From Legionella sp. (GTDB lineage: Bacteria; Pseudomonadota; Gammaproteobacteria; Legionellales; Legionellaceae), in the NCBI GenBank assembly GCA_002786165.1, contig PEQK01000017.1, forward strand, positions 1 through 64,000: a stretch of 64,000 bases of DNA, read 5' to 3'. The notes beneath the pieces were generated by a model. The model worked only from the letters and a program-made list of their open reading frames with translations, was not told the origin of the DNA and did no database searches. Position 1 is the first letter of the stretch; every line of letters begins with the position of its first letter. The position numbers were made by a program, and so were the translations under genes. Below, in pieces: positions 44,499 through 53,772 of this stretch.

Positions 44499-44749
44499 TG
44501 GAGTGATGCCTGAAAACATCGACTTATGCACCAATCTGAATGTTGATGATTTCACCAAAGAAATGCAAAAACAGAGAACGCAGAAGCCCATGCTCAGTTT
44601 GCAACCGCTAAGATCCGAAGCAACTAAATGTGCCGATGCTTTATCCAAGGCCTGGCATTTTGGTTACGAAAGACTTGGCGTTCGATTTAGGCTTTAATGA
44701 GGATTTCTTCGAGGAGGAAGAACCTTCAACGAACAGGACACTCCCTGTG
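44499..44749 (+). pseudogene. Chimeric fragment of two neighbouring orphan genes
   Basis: About 67 bp from 44505 are identical to 40962-41028 (MPENIDLCTNLNVDDFTKEM). Then follow decayed pieces that match 42500-42660, the 3' part of the 151-residue orphan (ATKCADALSKAWHF, then in another frame LAFDLGFNEDFFEEEEPS). Promoter, signal peptide and frame are lost. The 3' part overlaps the antisense end of the 890-residue gene. Confidence 0.75.
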
Positions 44750-47313
44750 CTGAATATTCTGTCTGTTGGGGGCGCTGGTCTCGAAGATTTAAAAAGTCCA
44801 GAAGACCGGTTTGAGGGAGGCGCTGGAAAAAGTTTCAAGCAAGCTTGGTATTTTTGGCCTTTTTCCAATTGTCTTTGTACCTCTTCAGGCAAGCTATCTT
44901 TTAATATATAAGCCCCGACGTTTCTTATGGGTACATTTCTCTTTTGCATAGACTTTAACATTAAGTATTGATATTTAAACAACACCTCATAATCATCAAA
45001 AGTAGGTAATAAAATAGCAAGTGTTGATAAATAACCTGCAAAACTCGATAGATATTCTTGCTCTTCATTTTTGCTTTCCCAGGAAAATCTTATGCTTTTA
45101 TCAATAAATTTTCTAATACTCCGCAATCCACCATCACCCATCGATAAAGACATACTATTTATTTCCTGTAGTATAGCGCGCAACTTTTCAACCTCCTTAA
45201 CTGAACAAATAGATTTTTCTGCGCCTGTAAAAACATACGTATACCGAGCGTTCTTTTCATCAAAAACAGCCTTCTTTTTTTCTATCTCATCAGCAAATAC
45301 ATAGCACGATAATGCATAGCGATAAAAGAAAACTTCATGTTGAAATTTCATGCTGCCGCCATGCTCCTGGTGAACGCCCAAAACAAGCGCCAAGTAATAA
45401 GAAGTAAGCGTAGCAATATTAGAATCTTCCGGGCGCAAATACTTGTCATCACAATAATCAAACAATGGCTTCATCAAAGGATTGGCTGCCAAACGATAAT
45501 CTGTTGAAACAATATCTAAGATATTTTCCATAGCATCATCTTCTTGAGTAGCCAACAAAACATAATCAGCATTAAAATCATAAAGCCCTGGTGCTTCTGC
45601 CAATGCTAATGTCTTATCACTAAGCATCAGTTCTCGGCTATATTTTTTTATATCAATAGGCACAGCATGTCGAAGCAATTTTTGGTGACGCAATGTTGCA
45701 CCATGTTTAAAAAGAAGCGATATAAGATCGGTCATTTTTCGATCATCAAAAAACGACGGTAGATAGTTATAGCGCTGAGAAATAACCAAAAAATACAATA
45801 TGTTATAAAAGCCAGCATGGCCAATAATAGAAAACTGTACCGAATTAGGAGATACATCCTGCTCCAAATACATTTGAACCACCTCCAAATCACATCGCAT
45901 GATAGCCACAGCTAACACGCCCAGACTCGCGTGTATTGTCACGGATGGACATGACAATAACATTTCGCTTTCAACCTGCTGAAATAAATAAAACACCGAA
46001 CGATAGACAGAAGAATTTGCATATAAATCATTCGCTATAGCAATATATTTTTTTCGCTGTATTTCAATTTCCTTAAATGTCCGTATATCCACAGCCAATT
46101 GCTCTATTTTTTCCAATAAGGACCAATACGTTGGTTTTAAGTCGATGTAGGGCTCTATGCCAAACAACTTGGACATAACACCTATATCACCAGATAGCAC
46201 TAATACATTAAAACAACCTACCATATCCTCTAAAAGCTTGGTCAGCTGGCTATCCAACTTTTTCAGTTGAGACGTAAAAGAAGAGGTCGTACTACCAATA
46301 TAAAGCTCAATAAGATTTTTTTGTACGGTCAACACCTCCACATACGTCACGCTCTTGACAAAGAGATTCGGATCACTTTGAAAATTGGTCACAAATGTAT
46401 TAACTTGATCTTGTAGTGCAGTCAAAGCCCTGCCATCCTCACTAACTGTGTTCAATACACTTTTACCCGTCTTAACAATAGGCCTCAGAGTAAATGCATT
46501 CTCACTATCAGGCACTGCGACTGCTTCTAAAGAAGGCAATGAAGGAGCACCTTTTACTCCTAATAACCGTTGTTCATACTGTTTGATCCCACGCTCAAAC
46601 ATATCCAAAAAACACTTTCGGCCATCTTGTACAATAGCTTCGTCTAACAAGCTCACAAGACAAAGCGCTTGTTTGTATCGTTGTAAGGTATCTTTAATAA
46701 TCTCAAAATTTTCTGTCGAGGCTGTTTGCTGCAACAACGAAGTCAACTTGTCATTCAGGATCGGTGCATCTTCATTTGCTTTCAAATAAATTTGTGTTTT
46801 TAAATCAAGCAAATCAGTTAATAACTGCTTATAGGCCTTGAATTGTTTTTGAGAGGTTATGGTATATACCGTTTTCTCATTCAACACAGATGTGCCGAGC
46901 GAATTATCGCCTGAATACTCTGTTACATGAGCAGAACGATACCCGCCACAAGAATCAAAATACACATGAATCACTCTACTACAAGTAGATGTACTCGCAT
47001 GTTGATAAATAGCCGTGTAATGATGAGGAGATAATACATCGACATGAATATTAAAATCTCTATCAATCGATAAATGCTCTTTTTTCAATACAAAATCAGG
47101 AAACAACTTAGGATCAGTAACCACTGGTGCAGTAATATACCAGGCGTGTCTTTGTTCATTACCACTAGGAGACACTGAAAAGTCCCTTTGATATACATCT
47201 TCTTGGAAATTCGCAATGTAATGGTACAAACTATTTTCTCTTTTGGCGCCTGCTGGCTTACTCACTACCACATCTTGCTCAGACTTTGTTATAGGTTCCT
47301 TTTTTGTATACAT
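44641..47313 (-). CDS. Large orphan with ankyrin-like segment, 890 residues
   Basis: No known family covers it. The N-terminal region has a beta-rich part (HVDVLSPHHYTAIYQHAS). The middle (about 200-480) is helical. Around residues 490-570 ankyrin-like units appear (HASLGVLAVAIMRCDLEVVQ, then a segment with SLLFKHGATLRHQKLLRHAV). The last 35 residues (SSSSKKSSLKPKSNAKSF) are read antisense through a duplicated fragment of another gene, so the original C-terminus has probably been replaced. No signal peptide or membrane segment. Effector-like by composition. Confidence 0.65.
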   Translation of the reverse strand: MYTKKEPITKSEQDVVVSKPAGAKRENSLYHYIANFQEDVYQRDFSVSPSGNEQRHAWYITAPVVTDPKLFPDFVLKKEHLSIDRDFNIHVDVLSPHHYTAIYQHASTSTCSRVIHVYFDSCGGYRSAHVTEYSGDNSLGTSVLNEKTVYTITSQKQFKAYKQLLTDLLDLKTQIYLKANEDAPILNDKLTSLLQQTASTENFEIIKDTLQRYKQALCLVSLLDEAIVQDGRKCFLDMFERGIKQYEQRLLGVKGAPSLPSLEAVAVPDSENAFTLRPIVKTGKSVLNTVSEDGRALTALQDQVNTFVTNFQSDPNLFVKSVTYVEVLTVQKNLIELYIGSTTSSFTSQLKKLDSQLTKLLEDMVGCFNVLVLSGDIGVMSKLFGIEPYIDLKPTYWSLLEKIEQLAVDIRTFKEIEIQRKKYIAIANDLYANSSVYRSVFYLFQQVESEMLLSCPSVTIHASLGVLAVAIMRCDLEVVQMYLEQDVSPNSVQFSIIGHAGFYNILYFLVISQRYNYLPSFFDDRKMTDLISLLFKHGATLRHQKLLRHAVPIDIKKYSRELMLSDKTLALAEAPGLYDFNADYVLLATQEDDAMENILDIVSTDYRLAANPLMKPLFDYCDDKYLRPEDSNIATLTSYYLALVLGVHQEHGGSMKFQHEVFFYRYALSCYVFADEIEKKKAVFDEKNARYTYVFTGAEKSICSVKEVEKLRAILQEINSMSLSMGDGGLRSIRKFIDKSIRFSWESKNEEQEYLSSFAGYLSTLAILLPTFDDYEVLFKYQYLMLKSMQKRNVPIRNVGAYILKDSLPEEVQRQLEKGQKYQACLKLFPAPPSNRSSGLFKSSRPAPPTDRIFSTGSVLFVEGSSSSKKSSLKPKSNAKSFVTKMPGLG

Positions 47314-47402
47314 TGCTTTATCTCTTGAAAAATGTTTTTTAATTATACAAAAAATTACCTAGTATCACTATAGAAAAATGATAAAAAAGTTACCAAATGT
47401 AT

Positions 47403-47571
47403 CTTTATGATAAAAAAGATGATTGTGCTACGGTTATACAAAAATAATTTTTGAAAAAAATATAGAGAAAAAATGAATCCTACAGCAACTTTTTTATCTC
47501 TTATCATTGCTGCTTATGAAGCATCTCAACCTGCTGAGAAACAGGTACAGGTCGTCAGCTTGATCGTACAC
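47403..47571 (+). pseudogene. Fragment copied from the 41268-42164 gene
   Basis: This stretch repeats the DNA of about 41899-42098 with small changes (DKKDDCATVIQK, MNPTATFLSLIIAAYEASQP). A stop interrupts the frame near 47447 and an internal piece is deleted. At its 3' end it is fused to an IS66 remnant. Confidence 0.75.
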
Positions 47572-47930
47572 CTATACAAAAAAATTCTAGCTGCAGGGAA
47601 AAAAGAACTGCCTCCTATTCCAGAAAAAACAACAAAACGGCGTGGTAAACTAGCCAAGTCCGATGCACATAATTTATGGGAGCGTCTTGAAAAATATGAG
47701 TCTGTCTTACTGTTTGCAAAACATCCCCATGTGCCATTTACAAATAACCGTGCTGAACGCGCGATTTACGCATGACAAAAGTGAAGCAAAAGATATCCGG
47801 CTGCGTTCATACTGAAAAATATGCCAAGGCTTATTGCCGTATTTCGAGTTACTTGCAAACGATGAAACATAAGGGGATAAACACTTTGGTCGCTGTGAGC
47901 ATGACGCTTCAGGGAAACATCGAGTTATAA
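47572..47930 (+). mobile_element. IS66-family transposase C-terminal remnant
   Basis: The frame reads YKKILAAGKKELPPIPEK, KSDAHNLWERLEKYE and HVPFTNNRAERA. After a frameshift near 47762 it reads MTKVKQKISGC, YAKAYCRISSYLQTMKHKGI and the stop at 47928. These are the C-terminal signatures of the IS66 TnpC transposase. Only this end remains. It separates the duplicated orphan fragment from the aminotransferase fragment. Confidence 0.85.
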
Positions 47931-47938
47931 GTGAGACG

Positions 47939-48151
47939 TTAATGTAATGTGACGATTTCGTTCACCCCTGTTAGCCAAGCAGCGGATAATAGGGGTGAGC
48001 AGTTACGTTTGTTGTTACTATCCCAAAAATAAACACCTTTTGCCCTATCAATGACTAATGGGTCAACACCACCCTGGGTGGTCCACTCAAAAAGAGTCGT
48101 TTCACGTGCCGTACTGACAACATCCTTGTCCAACATCGAAGTGATCCTCAC
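47939..48151 (-). pseudogene. N-terminal fragment of a class III aminotransferase
   Basis: The 70 codons read TLFEWTTQGGVDPLVIDRAK and GVYFWDSNNKR, the conserved N-terminal arm of PLP-dependent class III aminotransferases. The match then decays (NCSPLLSAAW in place of YLDF-x-S) and the gene ends at the IS66 remnant. The PLP lysine domain is absent. Confidence 0.65.
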
Positions 48152-48210
48152 AAAATTTTAGGTTATACAACAACACTAGAAGATAAAGACTCATAGTCTT
48201 GTTCTTTTTT

Positions 48211-49998
48211 TCACTCTTGTTTGTGTTTGACTTGTTGTTGCCACATTTTTGCGTAAGCACCCTCTAAAGTTAACAACTCGTGATGGCGGCCTCGTTCAAT
48301 GATTTGACCATTTTCTAAAACAATAATTTCTTCGCAATGAGTAATGGTTGAAAGTCGATGAGCAATCATTAATGTAGTAACTTCCCGAGAGATTTCTAAC
48401 AAATTACTTTGTATATCACTTTCAGTTTTACTATCTAAAGAAGACGTGGCTTCATCGAAGATAAAAATCTTAGGTTCTTTTAAAATAGCTCGAGCTATAG
48501 CAATTCGTTGCTTCTCGCCCCCGGATACTTTTAATCCACGCTCTCCTACAATAGTGTCGTAACCATCAGGCAACTTCATAATAGTGTCGTGAATATGCGC
48601 AGCTTTTGCCGCTTTGATGATGTCGTCTCTAGGAGCATTTGGCTTCGCATAGGCAATATTGTAATAAATAGTCTCGTTAAACAGCATTGTATCTTGAGGT
48701 ACAACCGCCATACTGTCTCTCAAAGAGGCTTGCGTCACTTTACTAATATCTTGGCCATCAATGAGAATAGATCCTGATTGAACATCAAATAGTCTTAGCA
48801 ACAAACGAGATAAAGTTGATTTTCCTGAGCCACTGTGCCCAACAATTGCCACAGATTTTCCAGGTAAGACTGTTAGAGAAATGTTTGTTAATGCCTGCTG
48901 GTCTTGGGTAAAACCAAAATTTACATTTTTAAACTCAATGAGTCCGCGGTCAACACGTAAAGGACTTGCATTAGGACTGTCCTTCACTTCCACAGGCTCA
49001 TTTAACAAAGCAATAATGTCGTCAAAATTAGTAACTGAATTTTTAAGCTCTCTGATGACATATCCTAAAAAAGCCAGGGGCATAACTATTCGAAGTAGAT
49101 AAGCGTTAAGAGCAACAAAATCCCCCACAGTTAATGAGCCATTCATCACATGTAAACCGGACGTTAAAGTCATGACTGTAAGGGTTGCTCCTACAATAAG
49201 ATTTTGACCAAGATTCACAGACTCAAAAGTCATATCACTTTTAAGATTAGATGTTTCATGCGCAGATAGTGCGGCGTCATAACGATCTGACTCGTGCTGT
49301 TCGTTACTAAAATACTTGACCGTTTCATAATTTAACAAACTATCAACCGCCTTGCTGCCTGTATCATTAGCATCTGCATTGGCTTGTTGTAAATTATTGG
49401 TATCCCATAAGGTGCAATATAACGTAAAACCAACAAAGGCCACGATACCAAGCAACAATATGGCCGCGTAATACCATTCAAAAGAAATCATCAGAACAAC
49501 TAAAATTAATACGACTTCAATAATAGTAGGGATCAGATAAAACAAAATATGCCAAAACAATGTTGTTACACTATATTCAATTCGGTCGATGCTCGTGGTA
49601 ATAGACCCTGTTTTCCTATCAAGATGATAACGCAAGGAAAGATTGTGCAAATGACAAAATGCCTTATGATTTAACTGCCGAATCACCCGTCTTACCACCT
49701 TGAATGCAATCATCCCTCGTACTTGCACCAATGCTTGGCTCAATGTCCAGGTTAACCCATATGCTAATAATACACAGATTACTATAGAAGGAAGACGAGA
49801 CACCTTGAAGATATCAACAGTGTATCCATACAAAATTGGTGCGAGAACATTTAAAATAATAGTAGCTAAGACTAAGCTTTGGGCTAAATAAAAACGCTTC
49901 CTTATGGAACGATCTTCATTTTTTAATAAATAGGGAGCTAATAAACGGAGCACATTCATGTATCGAGATAAACTTTTTAATGATTGACCAACAGACAT
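48211..49998 (-). CDS. Atm1/HMT1-type ABC exporter (fused permease-ATPase)
   Basis: About 595 residues, a half-transporter that works as homodimer. Six membrane helices (for example LAQSLVLATIILNVLAPILY and WYYAAILLLGIVAFVGFTLY) carry the Atm1-like motifs TGSITTSIDR and NYETVKYFSNEQHE. The ATPase has IVGHSGSGKSTLSRLLLRLF (Walker A), VSGGEKQRIAIARAIL (signature) and IFIFDEATSSLD (Walker B). Relatives export glutathione-bound Fe-S precursors or metals. ATG 49998 with AAGGA upstream is preferred to ATG 50034. It stands alone; no ferredoxin or metal regulator is adjacent. Confidence 0.88.
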   Translation of the reverse strand: MSVGQSLKSLSRYMNVLRLLAPYLLKNEDRSIRKRFYLAQSLVLATIILNVLAPILYGYTVDIFKVSRLPSIVICVLLAYGLTWTLSQALVQVRGMIAFKVVRRVIRQLNHKAFCHLHNLSLRYHLDRKTGSITTSIDRIEYSVTTLFWHILFYLIPTIIEVVLILVVLMISFEWYYAAILLLGIVAFVGFTLYCTLWDTNNLQQANADANDTGSKAVDSLLNYETVKYFSNEQHESDRYDAALSAHETSNLKSDMTFESVNLGQNLIVGATLTVMTLTSGLHVMNGSLTVGDFVALNAYLLRIVMPLAFLGYVIRELKNSVTNFDDIIALLNEPVEVKDSPNASPLRVDRGLIEFKNVNFGFTQDQQALTNISLTVLPGKSVAIVGHSGSGKSTLSRLLLRLFDVQSGSILIDGQDISKVTQASLRDSMAVVPQDTMLFNETIYYNIAYAKPNAPRDDIIKAAKAAHIHDTIMKLPDGYDTIVGERGLKVSGGEKQRIAIARAILKEPKIFIFDEATSSLDSKTESDIQSNLLEISREVTTLMIAHRLSTITHCEEIIVLENGQIIERGRHHELLTLEGAYAKMWQQQVKHKQE

Positions 49999-50259
49999 GT
50001 TCAAGATTCCTTTTTGTTTTAATTCCTTTAGCATTCTTTCAAGCGCAATAACATTTATAACAACACTTAATGGATTAAAATCATCATGACAAAGACATTA
50101 AGTACTGCGGAACCAGATCTTGCTAGCTAAATAAAATCCTCTACTCCAAAGACGAAAATCAACAATAACAATGAACCGCTAGAACCTCATTATTATGATG
50201 ATTTTTTTTTATTCTTTATGGTATTATAAAAATCATGTTTGTTTTGGAAAATTTTTATA

Positions 50260-51576
50260 ATGAGATCTGCTGCTTCAAATTATTTTTTTAAACTTGAACC
50301 CTCTCGATTTGCTCCTCAGAAAGCTGATTCAGAGCTCGAACATACACTTCAGCAAGAAGATTACATCCAGCAAGTAGAAGCCAATATTACAGAGGCTACA
50401 GTTTTTTTAGAAAATTCGGTCAAAGAAGGCAAAAATCCGATTGAGATTTTTAATGATCTTTTATCTCGCTTAGGAAAAATGCGTCACGAACTGGCTCTCA
50501 AGCATAAAACAGAAAAGGCTGAATTATTTGGTGTTCGTCGTGATTTATCGACTGCGCCATGGTCAACATCATTGCGTACTAAGCTTTGTGGCCCATATCA
50601 AAATTATAATACACGATTATCTTCGGACATACAAAAGCATCTCGAGACGATGCAAGAACAAAAAAGTAAAGAGTTAAGAATTGAGGGCAAAGCTCTGAAT
50701 AAAAAAACATCTATGACCATTAAGTATTGGAACTACAAGGACCTTGATCAACCGCCCCAATATAATTCTTTTAAAGCGTATAAACAACTGTGTCAGCTTT
50801 GTGAGATAGCACACAAACCTCTTGATCAAGAAGAGTTTAATAGAGAGTTCGTTATGTTTGAAGGTCAAAACATACCACCAGAAAAGAGAGAAGCAATGCG
50901 TGTACGGCATAGCGAGATGTATGATAATGCTACTACTGATGTAAACGAGGTAATTCATGAGATCAATCAATTACTCGTAAATAAAGAAGCCATGCGTAAT
51001 CTAAAAAAAAATTCAATTGAAGATTATAATGGTCTAAAAATGAGAAGCTCCATGACTAGTTTTCATCTTGATAAAGTTGCCACAAAATATTCCATGGAAA
51101 AATTCAATTGGGTTCACGTTACTGTACGCACTGAGATAAAAAAAAGAATGTATGCTTTTTCTCAATATCTAACGCTACAACATATATCAAAAGATTTATC
51201 GGATTTTAACATAGAATTAATACATCAAGATCCTTTTTTAATAGAAGAAACCCTGGACGATATTGCTGGTTTATTTAAAACAGTTCTTGAATGGGATAAG
51301 AGTTGTGACTCGGAAACAGACCTTGTTAACACTATAGCACTTATCAATTATGAGTTTTCTCACGCTGCTCCTTTTATTAGAGGCAGTGCAGCAATAGGTG
51401 AATGGCTAGAGCACACACTCTATAGATATCATGGTTTTACTATTCAATATAAGGATACATGTAATGTCAATATGGAAGCATTGACTTTACCTTTGGAAGA
51501 ATTTGTTACGCAATACCCTTCTATGGTGGAAAGAACGTCGATTCATTGGGAAACAAGTTATTTATCTGGCCCTTAA
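50260..51576 (+). CDS. Hypothetical helical protein, 438 residues
   Basis: A soluble, mainly helical protein with many Lys and Glu and likely coiled-coil stretches (residues about 20-60 and 215-250). No signal peptide, membrane segment or known motif is seen. The first in-frame ATG is 50260, preceded by a weak GGAAA; a TTG at 50239 would add seven residues. A 14-bp-stem hairpin lies 57 bp after the stop. Family unknown. Confidence 0.6.
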   Translation: MRSAASNYFFKLEPSRFAPQKADSELEHTLQQEDYIQQVEANITEATVFLENSVKEGKNPIEIFNDLLSRLGKMRHELALKHKTEKAELFGVRRDLSTAPWSTSLRTKLCGPYQNYNTRLSSDIQKHLETMQEQKSKELRIEGKALNKKTSMTIKYWNYKDLDQPPQYNSFKAYKQLCQLCEIAHKPLDQEEFNREFVMFEGQNIPPEKREAMRVRHSEMYDNATTDVNEVIHEINQLLVNKEAMRNLKKNSIEDYNGLKMRSSMTSFHLDKVATKYSMEKFNWVHVTVRTEIKKRMYAFSQYLTLQHISKDLSDFNIELIHQDPFLIEETLDDIAGLFKTVLEWDKSCDSETDLVNTIALINYEFSHAAPFIRGSAAIGEWLEHTLYRYHGFTIQYKDTCNVNMEALTLPLEEFVTQYPSMVERTSIHWETSYLSGP

Positions 51577-51632
51577 GGTTTTTCGAAAAAAGTTTGTGGG
51601 GTAAAGTTGATCAAATACTGTTTATAACGATT

Positions 51633-51665
51633 GAGGTAACGTAAAGTTATTCTTTACGTTACCTC
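51633..51665. terminator. Perfect 14-bp-stem hairpin
   Basis: GAGGTAACGTAAAG pairs perfectly with CTTTACGTTACCTC around TTATT. It follows the plus-strand orphan and lacks a T-run, so it could be a terminator or a protein-binding palindrome. The rest of 51577-51869 shows no gene. Confidence 0.55.
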
Positions 51666-51869
51666 ACACTTCCCTGTCATTTAGAACATCCTGTTCTATT
51701 CCTTGTGCAAAATATGGCTTTCCCTAAGTCTCTGCACTGTTTCTCTAATATATACCATGCTAATCATTTAAGCAGCCACCAATATGCTCACCAATGCGCA
51801 AGAGATTTCTTAATATCTAATACGAAAGTGTCATAATTTTTGATTTAAAAGTGCTTTCCACCGACAATT

Positions 51870-52028
51870 TCAGCTTCCATAAAACCATCGCAAAATCACA
51901 GTACATGTAAAAACCAAGCCACCTAAACTCGCTGTTAATGTCTGTATTCTATCCAATGCTTTCGGCATTAGTACCGAAAAATGACCAACATGAATGTTCA
52001 ATTTTTGCGTCAAAGCGCCAGGGGGCAT
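51870..52028 (-). CDS. Short ORF with one hydrophobic segment, 52 residues
   Basis: The frame starts with ATG 52028, seven bases after the stop of the 575-residue gene, and reads MPPGALTQKLNIHVGHF ... ALDRIQTLTASLGGLVF, then a hydrophobic end TCTVILRWFYGS. No ribosome site precedes it. It may be a small membrane protein of the NACHT operon or the tail of a lost gene. Confidence 0.35.
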   Translation of the reverse strand: MPPGALTQKLNIHVGHFSVLMPKALDRIQTLTASLGGLVFTCTVILRWFYGS

Positions 52029-52035
52029 GCAATGA

Positions 52036-53763
52036 TTATTTGGACGCGCTCAATCCCCTAATAACCGGGTCAATAGACAATGTATCACTTCCCGCATGAT
52101 TCCTATTAGTATCTCTTGTGAATCGCTCATAACGTCGACCAAATAGCCCACCAGATAAACTCGATTTTCGACTATCGATGCTCTGTTTTTTTTGTTGTGT
52201 CGCAGGATTGTCTGAAGTTGAATCTTGCCATGGGGCTTTTACTTTTCTTTTTTCATCTTGCCAGCCTAATCGACATAACGCAATTGTCACTAATACAGAT
52301 AAAAATATTCCCAATAACTTATAATCAGTCTGTGGTTTGGTACAAAAGTCCGCATAATTTAATATCGATAGGCTTGATGTAATATCAAGGGCATTCCCAG
52401 GCTGCGACTCCGTCGTCCACACAATATCAGTACCATTTACCAGCAAAGGCTGACGATGCCATTTATCTGTATAATTGTAGTAGGTAAATCCCGACGGTAA
52501 ATCTGCAAAACCTGCTGAATTTATTTTTATTGTGATAGCACGTGAAGCAATATAAACAGGGTTTTTCTGAGCTTTTTCCTGTGCAGTACCCGTTATTAAA
52601 AAACCACCGTCTCTTGAATTTGTGATGCCTATACAGACAATACCACGAGCATGTGTTATAACGGTCATCCAAATTGGCTCACCAACATCATCAACTAAAC
52701 CAATCAGACACACATTAGCGCCACCAGAATACATCTTCCCGACAATGGCATAATTAGCATTCGTAGCAAGTGCTATAGCTGCAATACCTATTTCATCAGC
52801 ATCATCAAAAAAAAATTGCGTCGCTGATAAAGGTTGACCATTCGAATTCATGCGCAAAGTTACTAGGCATTCGTTTATGTTGCAATCATTAGCGCCTGCT
52901 GCGAAATAACCGTGATCATAAGTAGATTTTATTGCAGTTAAACCCCACTTTTGATAATTATCAACAGTACTCAAAAAAAATTGTTTGGAGTTGAGGAGTT
53001 CCCCTTCTTTTGAAAACAATGCAATAAATGGTGTGTTGCACTTCTTTGTACCACAATCGTAATTAAGCCACCCAATAATAGATGTTTCTCCATTATCACC
53101 ACCAGAAGTAATAGCATAAGCACCCATAGACTGCCATAGATCATTTTTTATGGCTACCTCCCAAAAAATTTGACCATTATCATCCAGATTATATATTGGA
53201 AGAGCATAGACCCCGGAGTTCTCTGATGTTGAAATAATGGCATAATGATTTTTGGTCAATACAGTCATATGAACCGAAGAAAAACCATTGCTCCAAGTAC
53301 CCCCTAACTCTTTTGCCCAAAGTAAATCACCAGCAAGATTAAATTTAGCAGCCCAAATGCTCCCGTTATTCGAAGTCCCATCTGAAATTACTCCAGAAAC
53401 AAAAGTATCGTTATTGTTTGTAATGATACTTGCTAATTCCAAGCGATCATTACCGTGATTTAATATTTGTGCCGAAACCCTATCACCCTTTTGGTTATAG
53501 TGCGCAAGAAAACCGCGCGTTCTAGAAGGTTGGAAGTTGCTATACCAGTACAGCTGACTATTCTCCTGTAGCGTGCCTACCACACTGATATTAGCACTGT
53601 TTTCCACAATGGATATCCCATAAAAGTCATTAATATGGCACCCGAGTTCAGACAACCATGTGGTACTACTATCTGTTACCAGAGGTTGTATTGATGAAAT
53701 AGTAATCTCAGTCTCAGTCAGCTGTTTCTTTTCATCGTTTTCTTTAGGTTTTATAAATAGCAT
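52036..53763 (-). CDS. Membrane-anchored beta-repeat protein, 575 residues
   Basis: About ten repeats of 40-50 residues, each with a (V/A)G-(S/D)-GG-type turn and strands such as GSIWAAKFNLAGDLLWAKEL and AIVGKMYSGGANVCLIGLVD. They resemble PQQ-like or SBBP-type beta-propeller blades. One hydrophobic helix near residue 490 (LLGIFLSVLVTIALCRLGW) precedes a basic cytosolic tail. There is no N-terminal signal, so the orientation is uncertain. The start has AAGGC upstream inside the end of the NACHT gene; the gap is 9 bp, so the two are one operon. Confidence 0.6.
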   Translation of the reverse strand: MLFIKPKENDEKKQLTETEITISSIQPLVTDSSTTWLSELGCHINDFYGISIVENSANISVVGTLQENSQLYWYSNFQPSRTRGFLAHYNQKGDRVSAQILNHGNDRLELASIITNNNDTFVSGVISDGTSNNGSIWAAKFNLAGDLLWAKELGGTWSNGFSSVHMTVLTKNHYAIISTSENSGVYALPIYNLDDNGQIFWEVAIKNDLWQSMGAYAITSGGDNGETSIIGWLNYDCGTKKCNTPFIALFSKEGELLNSKQFFLSTVDNYQKWGLTAIKSTYDHGYFAAGANDCNINECLVTLRMNSNGQPLSATQFFFDDADEIGIAAIALATNANYAIVGKMYSGGANVCLIGLVDDVGEPIWMTVITHARGIVCIGITNSRDGGFLITGTAQEKAQKNPVYIASRAITIKINSAGFADLPSGFTYYNYTDKWHRQPLLVNGTDIVWTTESQPGNALDITSSLSILNYADFCTKPQTDYKLLGIFLSVLVTIALCRLGWQDEKRKVKAPWQDSTSDNPATQQKKQSIDSRKSSLSGGLFGRRYERFTRDTNRNHAGSDTLSIDPVIRGLSASK

Positions 53764-53772
53764 AGCTGTGCC

